DNA of 35,965 nucleotides, from contig JAJCXT010000081.1 of the NCBI GenBank assembly GCA_029263295.1, forward strand, positions 1 to 35,965, in the 5' to 3' direction. Each line of letters starts with the position of its first letter. The first letter of the stretch is position 1. The translations under genes and the position numbers were made by a program. Shown piece by piece: positions 1 through 8,737 of this stretch. The notes beneath the pieces were generated by a model. It was not told the DNA's origin. It did not search any database and worked only from the letters and a program-made list of their open reading frames with translations. The DNA is from Acidobacteriota bacterium. Lineage in GTDB: Bacteria > Acidobacteriota > UBA890 > WLXD01.

Positions 1-1011
1 GAAGTTCATCAGGTTGCTCGAGTACATCTGACTCGCGTGCATCGCGACGTGGCCCGGCAGATTGTCGTAGCCGAGGATGCGCACACCGTTGTCAGTAACG
101 ACCTCCTGGTTCACCTGCGTGCCAGCGACGTTGCCGCCGTGTTCGCAGGCGGCCATGTCGACGATCACCGAACCCGGCTTCATGCCGGCCACCATCTCCT
201 CGGTGATGATCAGCGGCGGCTTGCGGCCGAAGACCTTCGCGGTGCTGACGATGACGTCGGACTGGGCACAGATCTTGGCCATGCCCTTCTGCTGCATGGC
301 GATCTGTTCCGGCGTGAGCTGCTTGGCGTAGCCGCCCTCGGTCTGCCCCGTGTCGCCGATGTCGATCTTCACGAACTTGGCACCGAGCGATTGCACCTGC
401 TCCGCGACCACCGGTCGCGTATCGAAGGCTTCCACGCGGGCGCCCATGCGCTTGGCGGTGGCGATGGCCTGCAGGCCGGCCACGCCGGCGCCGACGAAGA
501 ACACACGCGACGGGCACAGGGAGCCGGCCGGGGTCATCATCATCGGGAAGCCCTTGTCGAGGCGGTCCGCCGCGATGATCACCGCGGCATAGCCGGCCAG
601 GCTGGCCTGCGACGATAGCGCGTCCATCTTCTGCGCCAGCGTCGTGCGCGGAATCAGTTCCATGCAGATGGTCTTCACACCGTGTGCGGCCATCTGCTCG
701 ACCAACGGCTGGTTGAAGAACGGATCGAGGTGACTGACGTGGATCGCGCCCTGGCCCAGAGCGGCGACTTCGTCGCCGGTCGGAGCGTTGAGGCGGAGAA
801 CCATGTCGGCACCGCCGATCACAGCGTTGTAGTCGGTTGCGACGGTGGCACCGGCGTCGGCGTAGGCGCTGTCGGCGATACCGACGGTCTTACCGAGACC
901 GGACTCGATCACGACATCCGCGCCCATCTTGACGAGCTTGCCGACGTCGCCAGGGATCAGCGGAATACGCGGCTCGTCGGCCTTCGTTTCCCGGGGAACG
1001 GCGATCTTCAT
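1..1011 (-). CDS. pntA: NAD(P) transhydrogenase subunit alpha (partial)
   Basis: Begins at ATG 1011 behind an AGGAAA Shine-Dalgarno and stays open to base 1, so 337 codons are visible and the C-terminus lies outside the window. The N-terminus MKIAVPRET, the nucleotide-binding loop GAGVAG (residues 174-179) and the segment EGGYAKQLTPE are typical of the AlaDH/PNT family, transhydrogenase alpha branch. In the split form (alpha-1 about 380-390 aa) this would be nearly the whole protein. The family couples hydride transfer between NADH and NADP+ to proton movement across the inner membrane; this subunit is the cytosolic NAD(H)-binding part. Membrane subunits would be expected just past the left edge. 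Alanine dehydrogenase is the main alternative and fits less well because of the PNT-specific EGGYAKQL segment. Confidence 0.9.
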   Translation of the reverse strand, partial: MKIAVPRETKADEPRIPLIPGDVGKLVKMGADVVIESGLGKTVGIADSAYADAGATVATDYNAVIGGADMVLRLNAPTGDEVAALGQGAIHVSHLDPFFNQPLVEQMAAHGVKTICMELIPRTTLAQKMDALSSQASLAGYAAVIIAADRLDKGFPMMMTPAGSLCPSRVFFVGAGVAGLQAIATAKRMGARVEAFDTRPVVAEQVQSLGAKFVKIDIGDTGQTEGGYAKQLTPEQIAMQQKGMAKICAQSDVIVSTAKVFGRKPPLIITEEMVAGMKPGSVIVDMAACEHGGNVAGTQVNQEVVTDNGVRILGYDNLPGHVAMHASQMYSSNLMNF

Positions 1012-1216
1012 GCGTAGGTTTCCTGTGCGCGTTGCTGGCTGGAAACAGGGGCAGCGGTCCGTGCTACGAACCGCTCGGGCGCGCAAATTCCGGCGCCTCT
1101 GGAAAGACCGCTAGATTGTCCTAGAGACACCGCCGGGCCGCAAACTAATCCGGCGTTTTTCCGTGCGTAGTCGCGAGCCGCCAGGAGCGATCGACGAGCC
1201 CGATTCAGAGGCCGTT

Positions 1217-3898
1217 TCAGGCCTCCGCGCGCAATGCCTCGACCGGATCTACCCGGGCGGCCCGGCGTGCTGGCAGCCACGATGCCAGCACGGCCGTGGC
1301 GAGAACCAGGAGCGGTACCAGCGCGAACGCGATCGGGTCGAACCAGTGCATGTCGACCAGCAGACGCCCCATGGCGAGTGTCGAGAGAGCTCGCGCCATC
1401 GGGATTGCCCCGGCAACGCCCAGCACCACCGCCACCAGCGCCATGCTCGTTCCCTGTCGGAGCACCATGCCCGCCACGTCGCGGCGTGCCGCACCGAGCG
1501 CTACCCGCACGCCGATTTCTCGTTGCCGCTGGATGACGTGGTAAGCCATGACGCCGTACAGTCCGATCGCTGAGAGCGCCGCGGCGAGAACGGCGAACGA
1601 ACCCAGCAATGCCAGCATGAACCGATGCGTTTCGTAGCTGCCCTGCAGGGCCGTTGCCAGCGTGCGCACCCCGTCCACGGGGCTGTCGCCGATCTCGCGC
1701 ACGATCTCGCGTAACGGCCCGACCAGCGCTTCAGGCGATGCGTCGGACCGCAGCACCAACGACATCGCGGCATGGGGGTCCGAGGTGTGCGGCACGTAGA
1801 TCATCGGAACTTCGAAAGATGTCGGTCCCCACTCCTGGACGGTTTCGACAACACCCACGATGAGCCACTCGCGCAACTGGTCGCCCGGATCCAATCCCAT
1901 CGAGGGTGCTACCTCTACCCGCTCCCCCAGCGGGTTGCGACCCGATAGGAAGCGACTCGCGAATTCCTCGTTGATGACCGCCACGCCTTGACCGCCCTCG
2001 TCCTCAAGGTTGAACAGGCGACCCGCGACGGCCTCGATCGCCATCGTTTCGAAGTAGCCCGTGCTGACGCGCCGGTAGTCAGCGCCGAGGGCCCGCTCCT
2101 GCTGAACGCGCTCGCCATCGATGAACACACGCACCCAGTCGGCGCTGCCATCCATTGGTGCGGCGTCGACCAGGGCGGCAGATGTGACGCCCGGCAGGCC
2201 CGCGGCTCGCGCGAGCAGTTGATCGAAATAGACGTCAGCACCCTGGTCGCTGGTGCCCATCAACACCCGCGCGGTGACGACCCCGCGATAGTCGTAGCCA
2301 GTGTCGGCGTTGATGATGTTGATGACGCTTCGAATCAACAGCCCTGCGCCCACGAGCAGTACGACGGCGAGTGCCATCTGCCCGACCACCAGGGCGCGGC
2401 GCAGACGAAGTTCGCGCAGGGAGCCACCGGCGGCCCGCGCCGCGCCGCCGAGTACGCCTCCGAGTTGGGGCCGCGAAAGTCTCATTGCCGGCAGCAGCCC
2501 GTACATCAGTAACGCGGCCAACGCCACGCCGACGGTGAATGCAAAGCTCCGCGCCGTGATCGCGGTCTCGCGCAGAACCAGTGGCCAGGTGGGGGCAAAA
2601 GGAAGGATCGCCGCCAATCCCCAGATCGCGATGCCAATGCCCACAGCGGCGCCGGCGAGCGCGACAATCGCGCCCTCCGCCAGCAGTAGTCGGACCATGC
2701 GCAGGCGCCCTGCGCCGAGAGCGAGGCGGATCGCCATCTCCGTCTGGCGTGTCGCGCCCCGCGCCAGCGCCAGACTTGCGAGGTTCACGCAGGCGACCAG
2801 CAGGACCAGTGCCACCGCGGCGCTGAGGATGAGATACATGCTGCGGCTGTTCTCGAGATAGATTTCCTTGGCGCCAACAATGCGGGCGCCCCAGTTCTCG
2901 TTGGTACTCGGGTAGGCCTCGGCGAGCGTCGCCGCGATAGCCTCCAGTTCGTCTTCCGCCTGACTCTCGGCGACGTCAGGGCGTAGCTTGGCGAGCACGA
3001 TGAGCGACCGCGCGGAACGGTCGGCGGCTTCCTCGGCGGAGAATCGTAATGGCCGCCACATCGCCGGGGAGGAGTACCAGGGAGCGCGAAACCCTGCCGG
3101 CGTGACCCCGACAACCGTGTGCGCCTGGCCGTTGAGCTCGATGCTGCGTCCGACGACATCCGTATCGCCGCCGAACAGGCGCTGCCAGGTACCATGTGTG
3201 ATCACGACGTCGTCGGCATTCGCCGCCGGCCCGAGCGTTGTCCCCAGGTGCGGGTTGACGCCGATCAGCCCGAAAGCACCGTCCGACACCTCGGCAACGC
3301 GGACACGCTCGAGATGTGAGCCGCCGGTAAGCACCATGCTGCGGCTACGGCTTGCCGCGATGTGGCTGAAGCTCGAGCTCATCTCCTGCCAGTCCATGAA
3401 ATCCGCGGCGGTGGTCGGAAAACGATTGGCTCGCTCACGTTTCAGATCGTCGGCGTACAGAAAGACGATCCGCTCGCTGTCCTCGTACGGCAGTGGCTGG
3501 ATCACGACCTTGTCGACGACGCTGAAGACGATCGTGCTGGCGCCGATCCCCAACGCGAGAGTAAGTACGCTGACAGCGGCGTAACCCGGCCTGGTCCATA
3601 GGGAGCGGGCGGCGAAGGCGATGTCGTCCCACGCGAGGCGAAGACGGTCTTGCCCGGACGGGCGTGTGACCGCTGGACTGAGCGGGCTCTCGAGCAGGTG
3701 ATCGCGACGTGCGCGCCACCCGGAGCCGATGACGCCCACGGACTCGCGCATCGCCAACCCGAGGTGCGAGACGGCGCTGCGCGGCTCGGAGAGGAGATCG
3801 GCAAAGTCGGCGAGCATCCGCCGTCCGAAAAGTCTGCGAAATTCGGCCGGGCAGGTGAGCAGGGCCAGACGGTAGATTCCCGTAGCTAGGGCGCGCAT
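1217..3898 (-). CDS. ADOP-type ABC transporter permease (MacB/FtsX-like), copy 1
   Basis: 893-aa permease with two MacB-type halves: a cytoplasmic prefix (about residues 1-85), a first membrane segment followed by a periplasmic MacB core domain (about 90-345), an FtsX helix block around 355-440 ending in a REM-loop-like 'EMAIRLALGAGR', a second periplasmic core, and a second FtsX block from about 765 with 'REIGVRVALGAARRD'. It ends in the family signature 'ARRAARVDPVEALRAE'. Length and duplicated architecture match the acidobacterial duplicated orphan permeases. No ATPase gene is adjacent, so an ATPase partner, if any, is encoded elsewhere. The start codon lies three bases after the stop of a padR gene without a clear Shine-Dalgarno, which suggests translational coupling and PadR control. 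The substrate cannot be read from the sequence; efflux or envelope stress roles are known for MacB relatives. Confidence 0.92.
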   Translation of the reverse strand: MRALATGIYRLALLTCPAEFRRLFGRRMLADFADLLSEPRSAVSHLGLAMRESVGVIGSGWRARRDHLLESPLSPAVTRPSGQDRLRLAWDDIAFAARSLWTRPGYAAVSVLTLALGIGASTIVFSVVDKVVIQPLPYEDSERIVFLYADDLKRERANRFPTTAADFMDWQEMSSSFSHIAASRSRSMVLTGGSHLERVRVAEVSDGAFGLIGVNPHLGTTLGPAANADDVVITHGTWQRLFGGDTDVVGRSIELNGQAHTVVGVTPAGFRAPWYSSPAMWRPLRFSAEEAADRSARSLIVLAKLRPDVAESQAEDELEAIAATLAEAYPSTNENWGARIVGAKEIYLENSRSMYLILSAAVALVLLVACVNLASLALARGATRQTEMAIRLALGAGRLRMVRLLLAEGAIVALAGAAVGIGIAIWGLAAILPFAPTWPLVLRETAITARSFAFTVGVALAALLMYGLLPAMRLSRPQLGGVLGGAARAAGGSLRELRLRRALVVGQMALAVVLLVGAGLLIRSVINIINADTGYDYRGVVTARVLMGTSDQGADVYFDQLLARAAGLPGVTSAALVDAAPMDGSADWVRVFIDGERVQQERALGADYRRVSTGYFETMAIEAVAGRLFNLEDEGGQGVAVINEEFASRFLSGRNPLGERVEVAPSMGLDPGDQLREWLIVGVVETVQEWGPTSFEVPMIYVPHTSDPHAAMSLVLRSDASPEALVGPLREIVREIGDSPVDGVRTLATALQGSYETHRFMLALLGSFAVLAAALSAIGLYGVMAYHVIQRQREIGVRVALGAARRDVAGMVLRQGTSMALVAVVLGVAGAIPMARALSTLAMGRLLVDMHWFDPIAFALVPLLVLATAVLASWLPARRAARVDPVEALRAEA

Positions 3899-3901
3899 CA
3901 G

Positions 3902-4258
3902 CTATTCACCGCTTGCGGGGAGCAGATGGTGTTCCTCGGCGAAGCCCACCAGTCGCTTCAAACGTGTCGCTTCCGCGGCGGCAACGTCGCGCCCGAGCGG
4001 CTCGAGCGCGTATGTGCGACGACGCTCATCGGCGGAGTCGGTCTCTACGATCAACTTCTGCTCCAGCAGCCGCCGGATGGCCGTGTACAGCGTTCCGGTA
4101 CCGAGGCGCAGCTCGCCCGCGGTGCGCTCCCGAACGTCGACGATCACGCCGTAGCCGTGCTTATCGCCCTGAGCCAGCGACAACAGGATGTGGAATACGG
4201 CCGCCGTCAGCGGCAGATAAGAGGTCGGGTCGCTCGGGTTGACTGCGCTTCGATTCAA
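3902..4258 (-). CDS. PadR-family transcriptional regulator 1
   Basis: 118-aa winged-helix protein. The TTG start at 4258 is chosen because GGAGAAG lies just upstream and the nearby ATG is out of frame. The pattern 'FHILLSLAQGDKHGYGVI' (helix 1-2), the wing 'LGTGTLYTAIRRLLEQKLI' and 'ERRRTYALEPLGRDV' are typical of PadR. These proteins usually repress their own operon and release DNA on ligand binding. It lies three bases before the ADOP permease gene on the same strand, the standard padR/ADOP pairing, so it probably controls that permease. Two tandem palindromes directly upstream (4273-4302) are the likely operator. Confidence 0.93.
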   Translation of the reverse strand: MNRSAVNPSDPTSYLPLTAAVFHILLSLAQGDKHGYGVIVDVRERTAGELRLGTGTLYTAIRRLLEQKLIVETDSADERRRTYALEPLGRDVAAAEATRLKRLVGFAEEHHLLPASGE

Positions 4259-4272
4259 GATACTTCTCCATG

Positions 4273-4302
4273 CTATCTAAATTAGACGTATCTATTCTAG
4301 AC
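4273..4302 (-). promoter_or_regulatory. Tandem palindromic operator upstream of padR1
   Basis: Two abutting 15-bp near-repeats, 4273-4287 (CTATCTAAATTAGAC) and 4288-4302 (GTATCTATTCTAGAC), match at 11 of 15 positions. Each contains a palindrome of form TCTA-N3-TAGA (4276-4286 and 4291-4301). The centres are 15 bp apart, so the sites are side by side in an AT-rich patch starting 15 bases upstream of the padR1 start codon. This is where an autorepressing PadR dimer pair would bind. The assignment to PadR1 is inferred from position and symmetry. Confidence 0.65.
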
Positions 4303-4355
4303 ATATGGAGCGGCTGCGCGTCAAGGCTCAGGGCTAGACAGCTGTGAGGAGGCCG

Positions 4356-6548
<2,193 letters not shown>

Positions 6549-6707
6549 CAGAATCCTCCCCGGTTATTGGCGACGGTCTGCCACCGGATCGGAGTGCGGG
6601 CAGATGCGTCACGAATCGCAGTCCGCTCCAACCACGGGAGCAGGGTGGGCTCCGGCGATACCAAGAAGGCGGCTGCGCGCCGGCCAGCGTGACCGACGAT
6701 GCCACCA

Positions 6708-6713
6708 ATTATA
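6708..6713 (-). promoter_or_regulatory. Possible -10 box for the E1 gene
   Basis: Reads TATAAT on the minus strand and points to the E1 gene, which would then have a leader of about 150 bases. No good -35 hexamer is seen 17 bases upstream. That spacer is occupied by the repeat core GATCCGGCTCTCC, so a regulator could replace -35 contacts. Confidence 0.4.
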
Positions 6714-6750
6714 AGTGGGAGAGCCGGATCGCGACGACCGAGGCGCGTCG
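6711..6750 (+). repeat. Direct repeat, left copy, bracketing the toxin-antitoxin module
   Basis: Matches 7571-7610 at 36 of 40 positions, including an uninterrupted 19-base block GGGAGAGCCGGATCGCGAC. The copies are 860 bp apart and enclose the whole AbrB/PIN module. This copy overlaps the possible E1 -10 box. Confidence 0.85.
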
Positions 6751-6870
6751 ACGAGCGAGGTAACCACCTGTTCACCGGGAGGGGTTCTGGAATTCTAGGT
6801 GTCCGCGGCCGTCTCTCAAGGGCGAACGAGCGGTACCGGAACACGCGATCGGGACAGGCACCACATGGTA

Positions 6871-6886
6871 TTCTTACCAGTAAGAA
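6871..6886 (+). promoter_or_regulatory. Palindromic operator upstream of the antitoxin gene
   Basis: Perfect inverted repeat TTCTTAC-CA-GTAAGAA, 14 bases before the antitoxin ATG. It overlaps a plausible -10 (TATTCT, 6869-6874). Position and symmetry fit autorepression by the AbrB-type antitoxin or the toxin-antitoxin complex; the binding protein is inferred. Confidence 0.65.
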
Positions 6887-6900
6887 ACAGAGAGGTCGCC

Positions 6901-7164
6901 ATGTCCAGGATCGCCACAACCAAGCTCTCGTCCAAAGGACAGGTCGTCATCCCGGAAGAAATCCGCGAACGGCTGGGCCTGAAGCCTGGCGCACAGTTTG
7001 TCGTTCTCGGTGAGCGCGATACCGTCATTCTCAAGACGATTAGCGCGCCCGCGATGGAGCAATTTGATGACCTGGTCGCGAAATCGCATCGTGCCGCCAA
7101 GGAGGCGGGCTTGAGACGCGCCGATGTCACTGCCGCCGTGAAGAAGGTCCGGAGCAAGGCCTGA
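6901..7164 (+). CDS. AbrB/MazE-family antitoxin
   Basis: 87 aa from ATG 6901, preceded by AGAGG at 6891-6895. An upstream in-frame start would make a longer protein but lacks a binding site and would run through the operator. The N-terminal swapped-hairpin DNA-binding domain is clear: 'SSKGQVVIPEEIRERLGL' followed by KPGAQF. The C-terminal helix, rich in Lys, Arg and Ala, is the expected toxin-binding part. The PIN gene starts two bases after its stop, so the two form a toxin-antitoxin operon in which this protein neutralises the nuclease and represses the promoter. Confidence 0.93.
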   Translation: MSRIATTKLSSKGQVVIPEEIRERLGLKPGAQFVVLGERDTVILKTISAPAMEQFDDLVAKSHRAAKEAGLRRADVTAAVKKVRSKA

Positions 7165-7166
7165 AA

Positions 7167-7574
7167 GTGCGCATCGTCCTGGACACGAACGTCCTCGTGT
7201 CTGGAATCTTCTTCACCGGCCCCCCCTACCAAATTCTCCGCCACTGGCGAGACGGTCGCGTGCAACTCGTCGTGACCTCCGAGATTGTCCTGGAATACGA
7301 GGCGGTACTTGCTCGGCTCCAGATGCGGCATCCGACGATCGACTCGACGGGCGTACTGGCGCTGATCGTCGCGCATGCTGACTTCGTCAAGCCGCGGGTG
7401 CTACCGGAGCCAGTGTGCGTAGACCCGGACGATGACAAATTCCTCGCGGGCGCCGTTGCGGCCGGTGCGCGGTTCCTCGTCAGCGGCGACAGGCACCTGC
7501 TGTCCATTGCCCATTACGCGGGCGTCCTCATCGTGCGGCCGCGGGCTTTCATCGACGACGCGATCGTCCGATAA
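7167..7574 (+). CDS. PIN-domain ribonuclease toxin (VapC-like, TIGR00305-type)
   Basis: 135 aa from GTG 7167, with GGAGCAAGG 8-16 bases upstream inside the end of the antitoxin gene. The first acidic residue is D6 in 'VLDTNVLVSG', a conserved Glu follows in 'SEIVLEYEAVL' (about residue 39 or 43), and the later acidic cluster is 'DPDDDKFLAGAVAAGARFLVSGD' (D86-D90 and D108). These form the Mg2+-dependent active site of PIN nucleases, which cleave RNA, often tRNA. It fits the 'putative toxin, PIN family' group usually paired with AbrB or RHH antitoxins. All key residues look intact. The TAA stop lies in the first bases of the right-hand 40-bp repeat. Confidence 0.92.
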   Translation: MRIVLDTNVLVSGIFFTGPPYQILRHWRDGRVQLVVTSEIVLEYEAVLARLQMRHPTIDSTGVLALIVAHADFVKPRVLPEPVCVDPDDDKFLAGAVAAGARFLVSGDRHLLSIAHYAGVLIVRPRAFIDDAIVR

Positions 7575-7610
7575 GCGGGAGAGCCGGATCGCGACCACCG
7601 AGCTGCGTCG
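7571..7610 (+). repeat. Direct repeat, right copy, bracketing the toxin-antitoxin module
   Basis: Second copy of the 6711-6750 sequence (36 of 40 identical). It starts one base before the toxin stop codon. Together with the inverted partner at 7652-7664 it could also form a stem in the transcript between the convergent toxin and GWxTD genes. Confidence 0.85.
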
Positions 7611-7651
7611 CGGAACTACTCGTGTCCCGCGCAGCATGCTCCAGGCGTCGT

Positions 7652-7664
7652 GATCCGGCTCTCC
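7652..7664 (-). repeat. Inverted partial copy of the 40-bp repeat
   Basis: GATCCGGCTCTCC is the exact reverse complement of 7578-7590. Homology continues a few bases further inwards (18 of 19 over the longer match). With 7578-7590 it forms a 13-bp inverted repeat with a 61-base spacer between convergent genes, possibly a two-way terminator or a REP-like element. Confidence 0.7.
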
Positions 7665-7694
7665 ATAGCCGCCATCAGTTTCCCGAGATCAGCT

Positions 7695-8369
7695 TCAGTT
7701 GGTGAAGCTTGCCTTCAGGAAGGGGTCGGAGATGGCCGCTAGTTTGGAGTAGTTCAGTGCGTCGCGGACGTAGAGCGGCAGGACGCCGGGGCCGCCGAAG
7801 CCGCCGTAGACCTCGTAGCCGCCGCGTCGGTTCGACTTGAGGAACGCCACGGCGATCTCACCCGCCAGCGAACCGAAGCCGGCTTCCACCGGATTGGGTC
7901 CGACTGTGTAGTAGGTCCATACCGTCGCGTCGCTGGCGTAGCCGAACGAGGGACGCACGGAGTCCGGTCGGCCCAGAACGATGTGGACCAGACCGCGATC
8001 CGACTTCCAGCCGCGTGGGAAGTCGTGGTACTTGCGGTTCGCCTCTGCCACGCGCGCATAGAACGCCTCGCGCACAGGGTTCCTCTCGTCGGCGGGTTCC
8101 TCATCGCGCCGGTCCCAGAACCACTGAATGAACTCGGCGCGTTGCGCGGTCGTCAGGAGTCCGTTCAGCATCGTGCGCTCGTCGTCGAGCATGATGTACT
8201 GCACGGGACCCCTTCCCCACAGGTCCGCGTCAGATTCGTAGTAGGCAGCGGCCTCGACCGCGTCGCGCGGCAGGCCGTCAAGGGAGTCATTTGCCAGCGC
8301 AACGCCTGGCGCCACGCTCGCTATCAGGAAAGCGCTCAGGATCATCAAACCGCGTTTCTTTGCTCGCAT
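7695..8369 (-). CDS. Secreted GWxTD-domain protein
   Basis: 224 aa from ATG 8369, preceded by CTGGAGAG. The longer open frame upstream would hide the signal peptide and has no ribosome binding site. Residues 1-26 form a Sec signal peptide (MRAKKRG, hydrophobic core, cleavage near ALA-ND). The GWxTD region covers about residues 50-190, with 'FIQWFWDRRDEEP', 'NPVREAFYARVAEANRKY', the signature variant GWKSDRG (120-126) and 'VHIVLGRPDSVRP'. The domain is common in Acidobacteriota and Bacteroidota, in envelope or secreted proteins of unknown biochemical role. The signature has Ser where Thr is usual. It probably stands alone, transcribed towards the PIN toxin gene. Confidence 0.85.
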   Translation of the reverse strand: MRAKKRGLMILSAFLIASVAPGVALANDSLDGLPRDAVEAAAYYESDADLWGRGPVQYIMLDDERTMLNGLLTTAQRAEFIQWFWDRRDEEPADERNPVREAFYARVAEANRKYHDFPRGWKSDRGLVHIVLGRPDSVRPSFGYASDATVWTYYTVGPNPVEAGFGSLAGEIAVAFLKSNRRGGYEVYGGFGGPGVLPLYVRDALNYSKLAAISDPFLKASFTN

Positions 8370-8737
8370 CGTTGTCTCTCCAGGTTGCCATTTGCCATGC
8401 TCGCGACAGTCCTGATTACTGCGGCCGGGGTTGGGCGCCCAAAGCCCCGGACCGCTGGGAGCGGCAGGACCGCCGCCCTGAGACAAAGCAATGTGCGTGC
8501 CAACCCGGCAGAGGCCGCAACGGTGGGCTCTGAGCTGAATCTGCGTACGAAAAGAACTGTCTATATATCGACACTGACCCATAACGGTCACATCGTGCCG
8601 TCTCCATGCGGACGAACACGGCGGAGCCACCTTCTTGTCGCTGGGGGTCGCGGTCGTGGCGACCGTCCTATAGAAAGAGAGTCAGATTTCCAGGTCGCTC
8701 AGAGGGAGCAACCGGCCTTGCACCAAGGGCTGCCAGC
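8370..8737. other. Divergent intergenic region between the GWxTD gene and the addB-like gene
   Basis: 368 bases. Towards the GWxTD gene it holds a 26-base hairpin (8425-8450) and a possible -10 TATATA (8563-8568) with TGACCG about 17 bases upstream, giving a leader near 190 bases. Towards addB no strong promoter is visible. An open frame extending upstream of 8738 has no Shine-Dalgarno and was not taken as coding. Confidence 0.5.
8425..8450 (-). promoter_or_regulatory. GC-rich hairpin in the 5' leader of the GWxTD gene
   Basis: CCGGGG, TTGG-GCGC-CCAA, AG, CCCCGG fold into one continuous stem with a two-base bulge. It lies about 55 bases upstream of the start codon. There is no T-run, so it is not an intrinsic terminator. 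A role in mRNA stability or attenuation is possible but unproven. Confidence 0.35.

Larger units (their letters stand above)
6549..6900. other. Intergenic region between E1 gene and toxin-antitoxin module
   Basis: 352 bases between divergent genes. It holds a possible -10 box for the E1 gene (6708-6713), the first copy of a 40-bp repeat (6711-6750) and, next to the antitoxin start, a palindrome (6871-6886) and a ribosome binding site (6891-6895). Nothing convincing was seen in 6549-6700. Confidence 0.6.

Noticed and set aside
37..618. 193-codon plus-strand open frame near the left edge
   Set aside because: Lies opposite pntA, whose reading frame is open to the window edge and has clear family motifs.
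8606..8737. N-terminal extension of the addB-like protein
   Set aside because: No ribosome binding site, Arg-rich unlike the family; MNRQVV at 8738 is the natural start.
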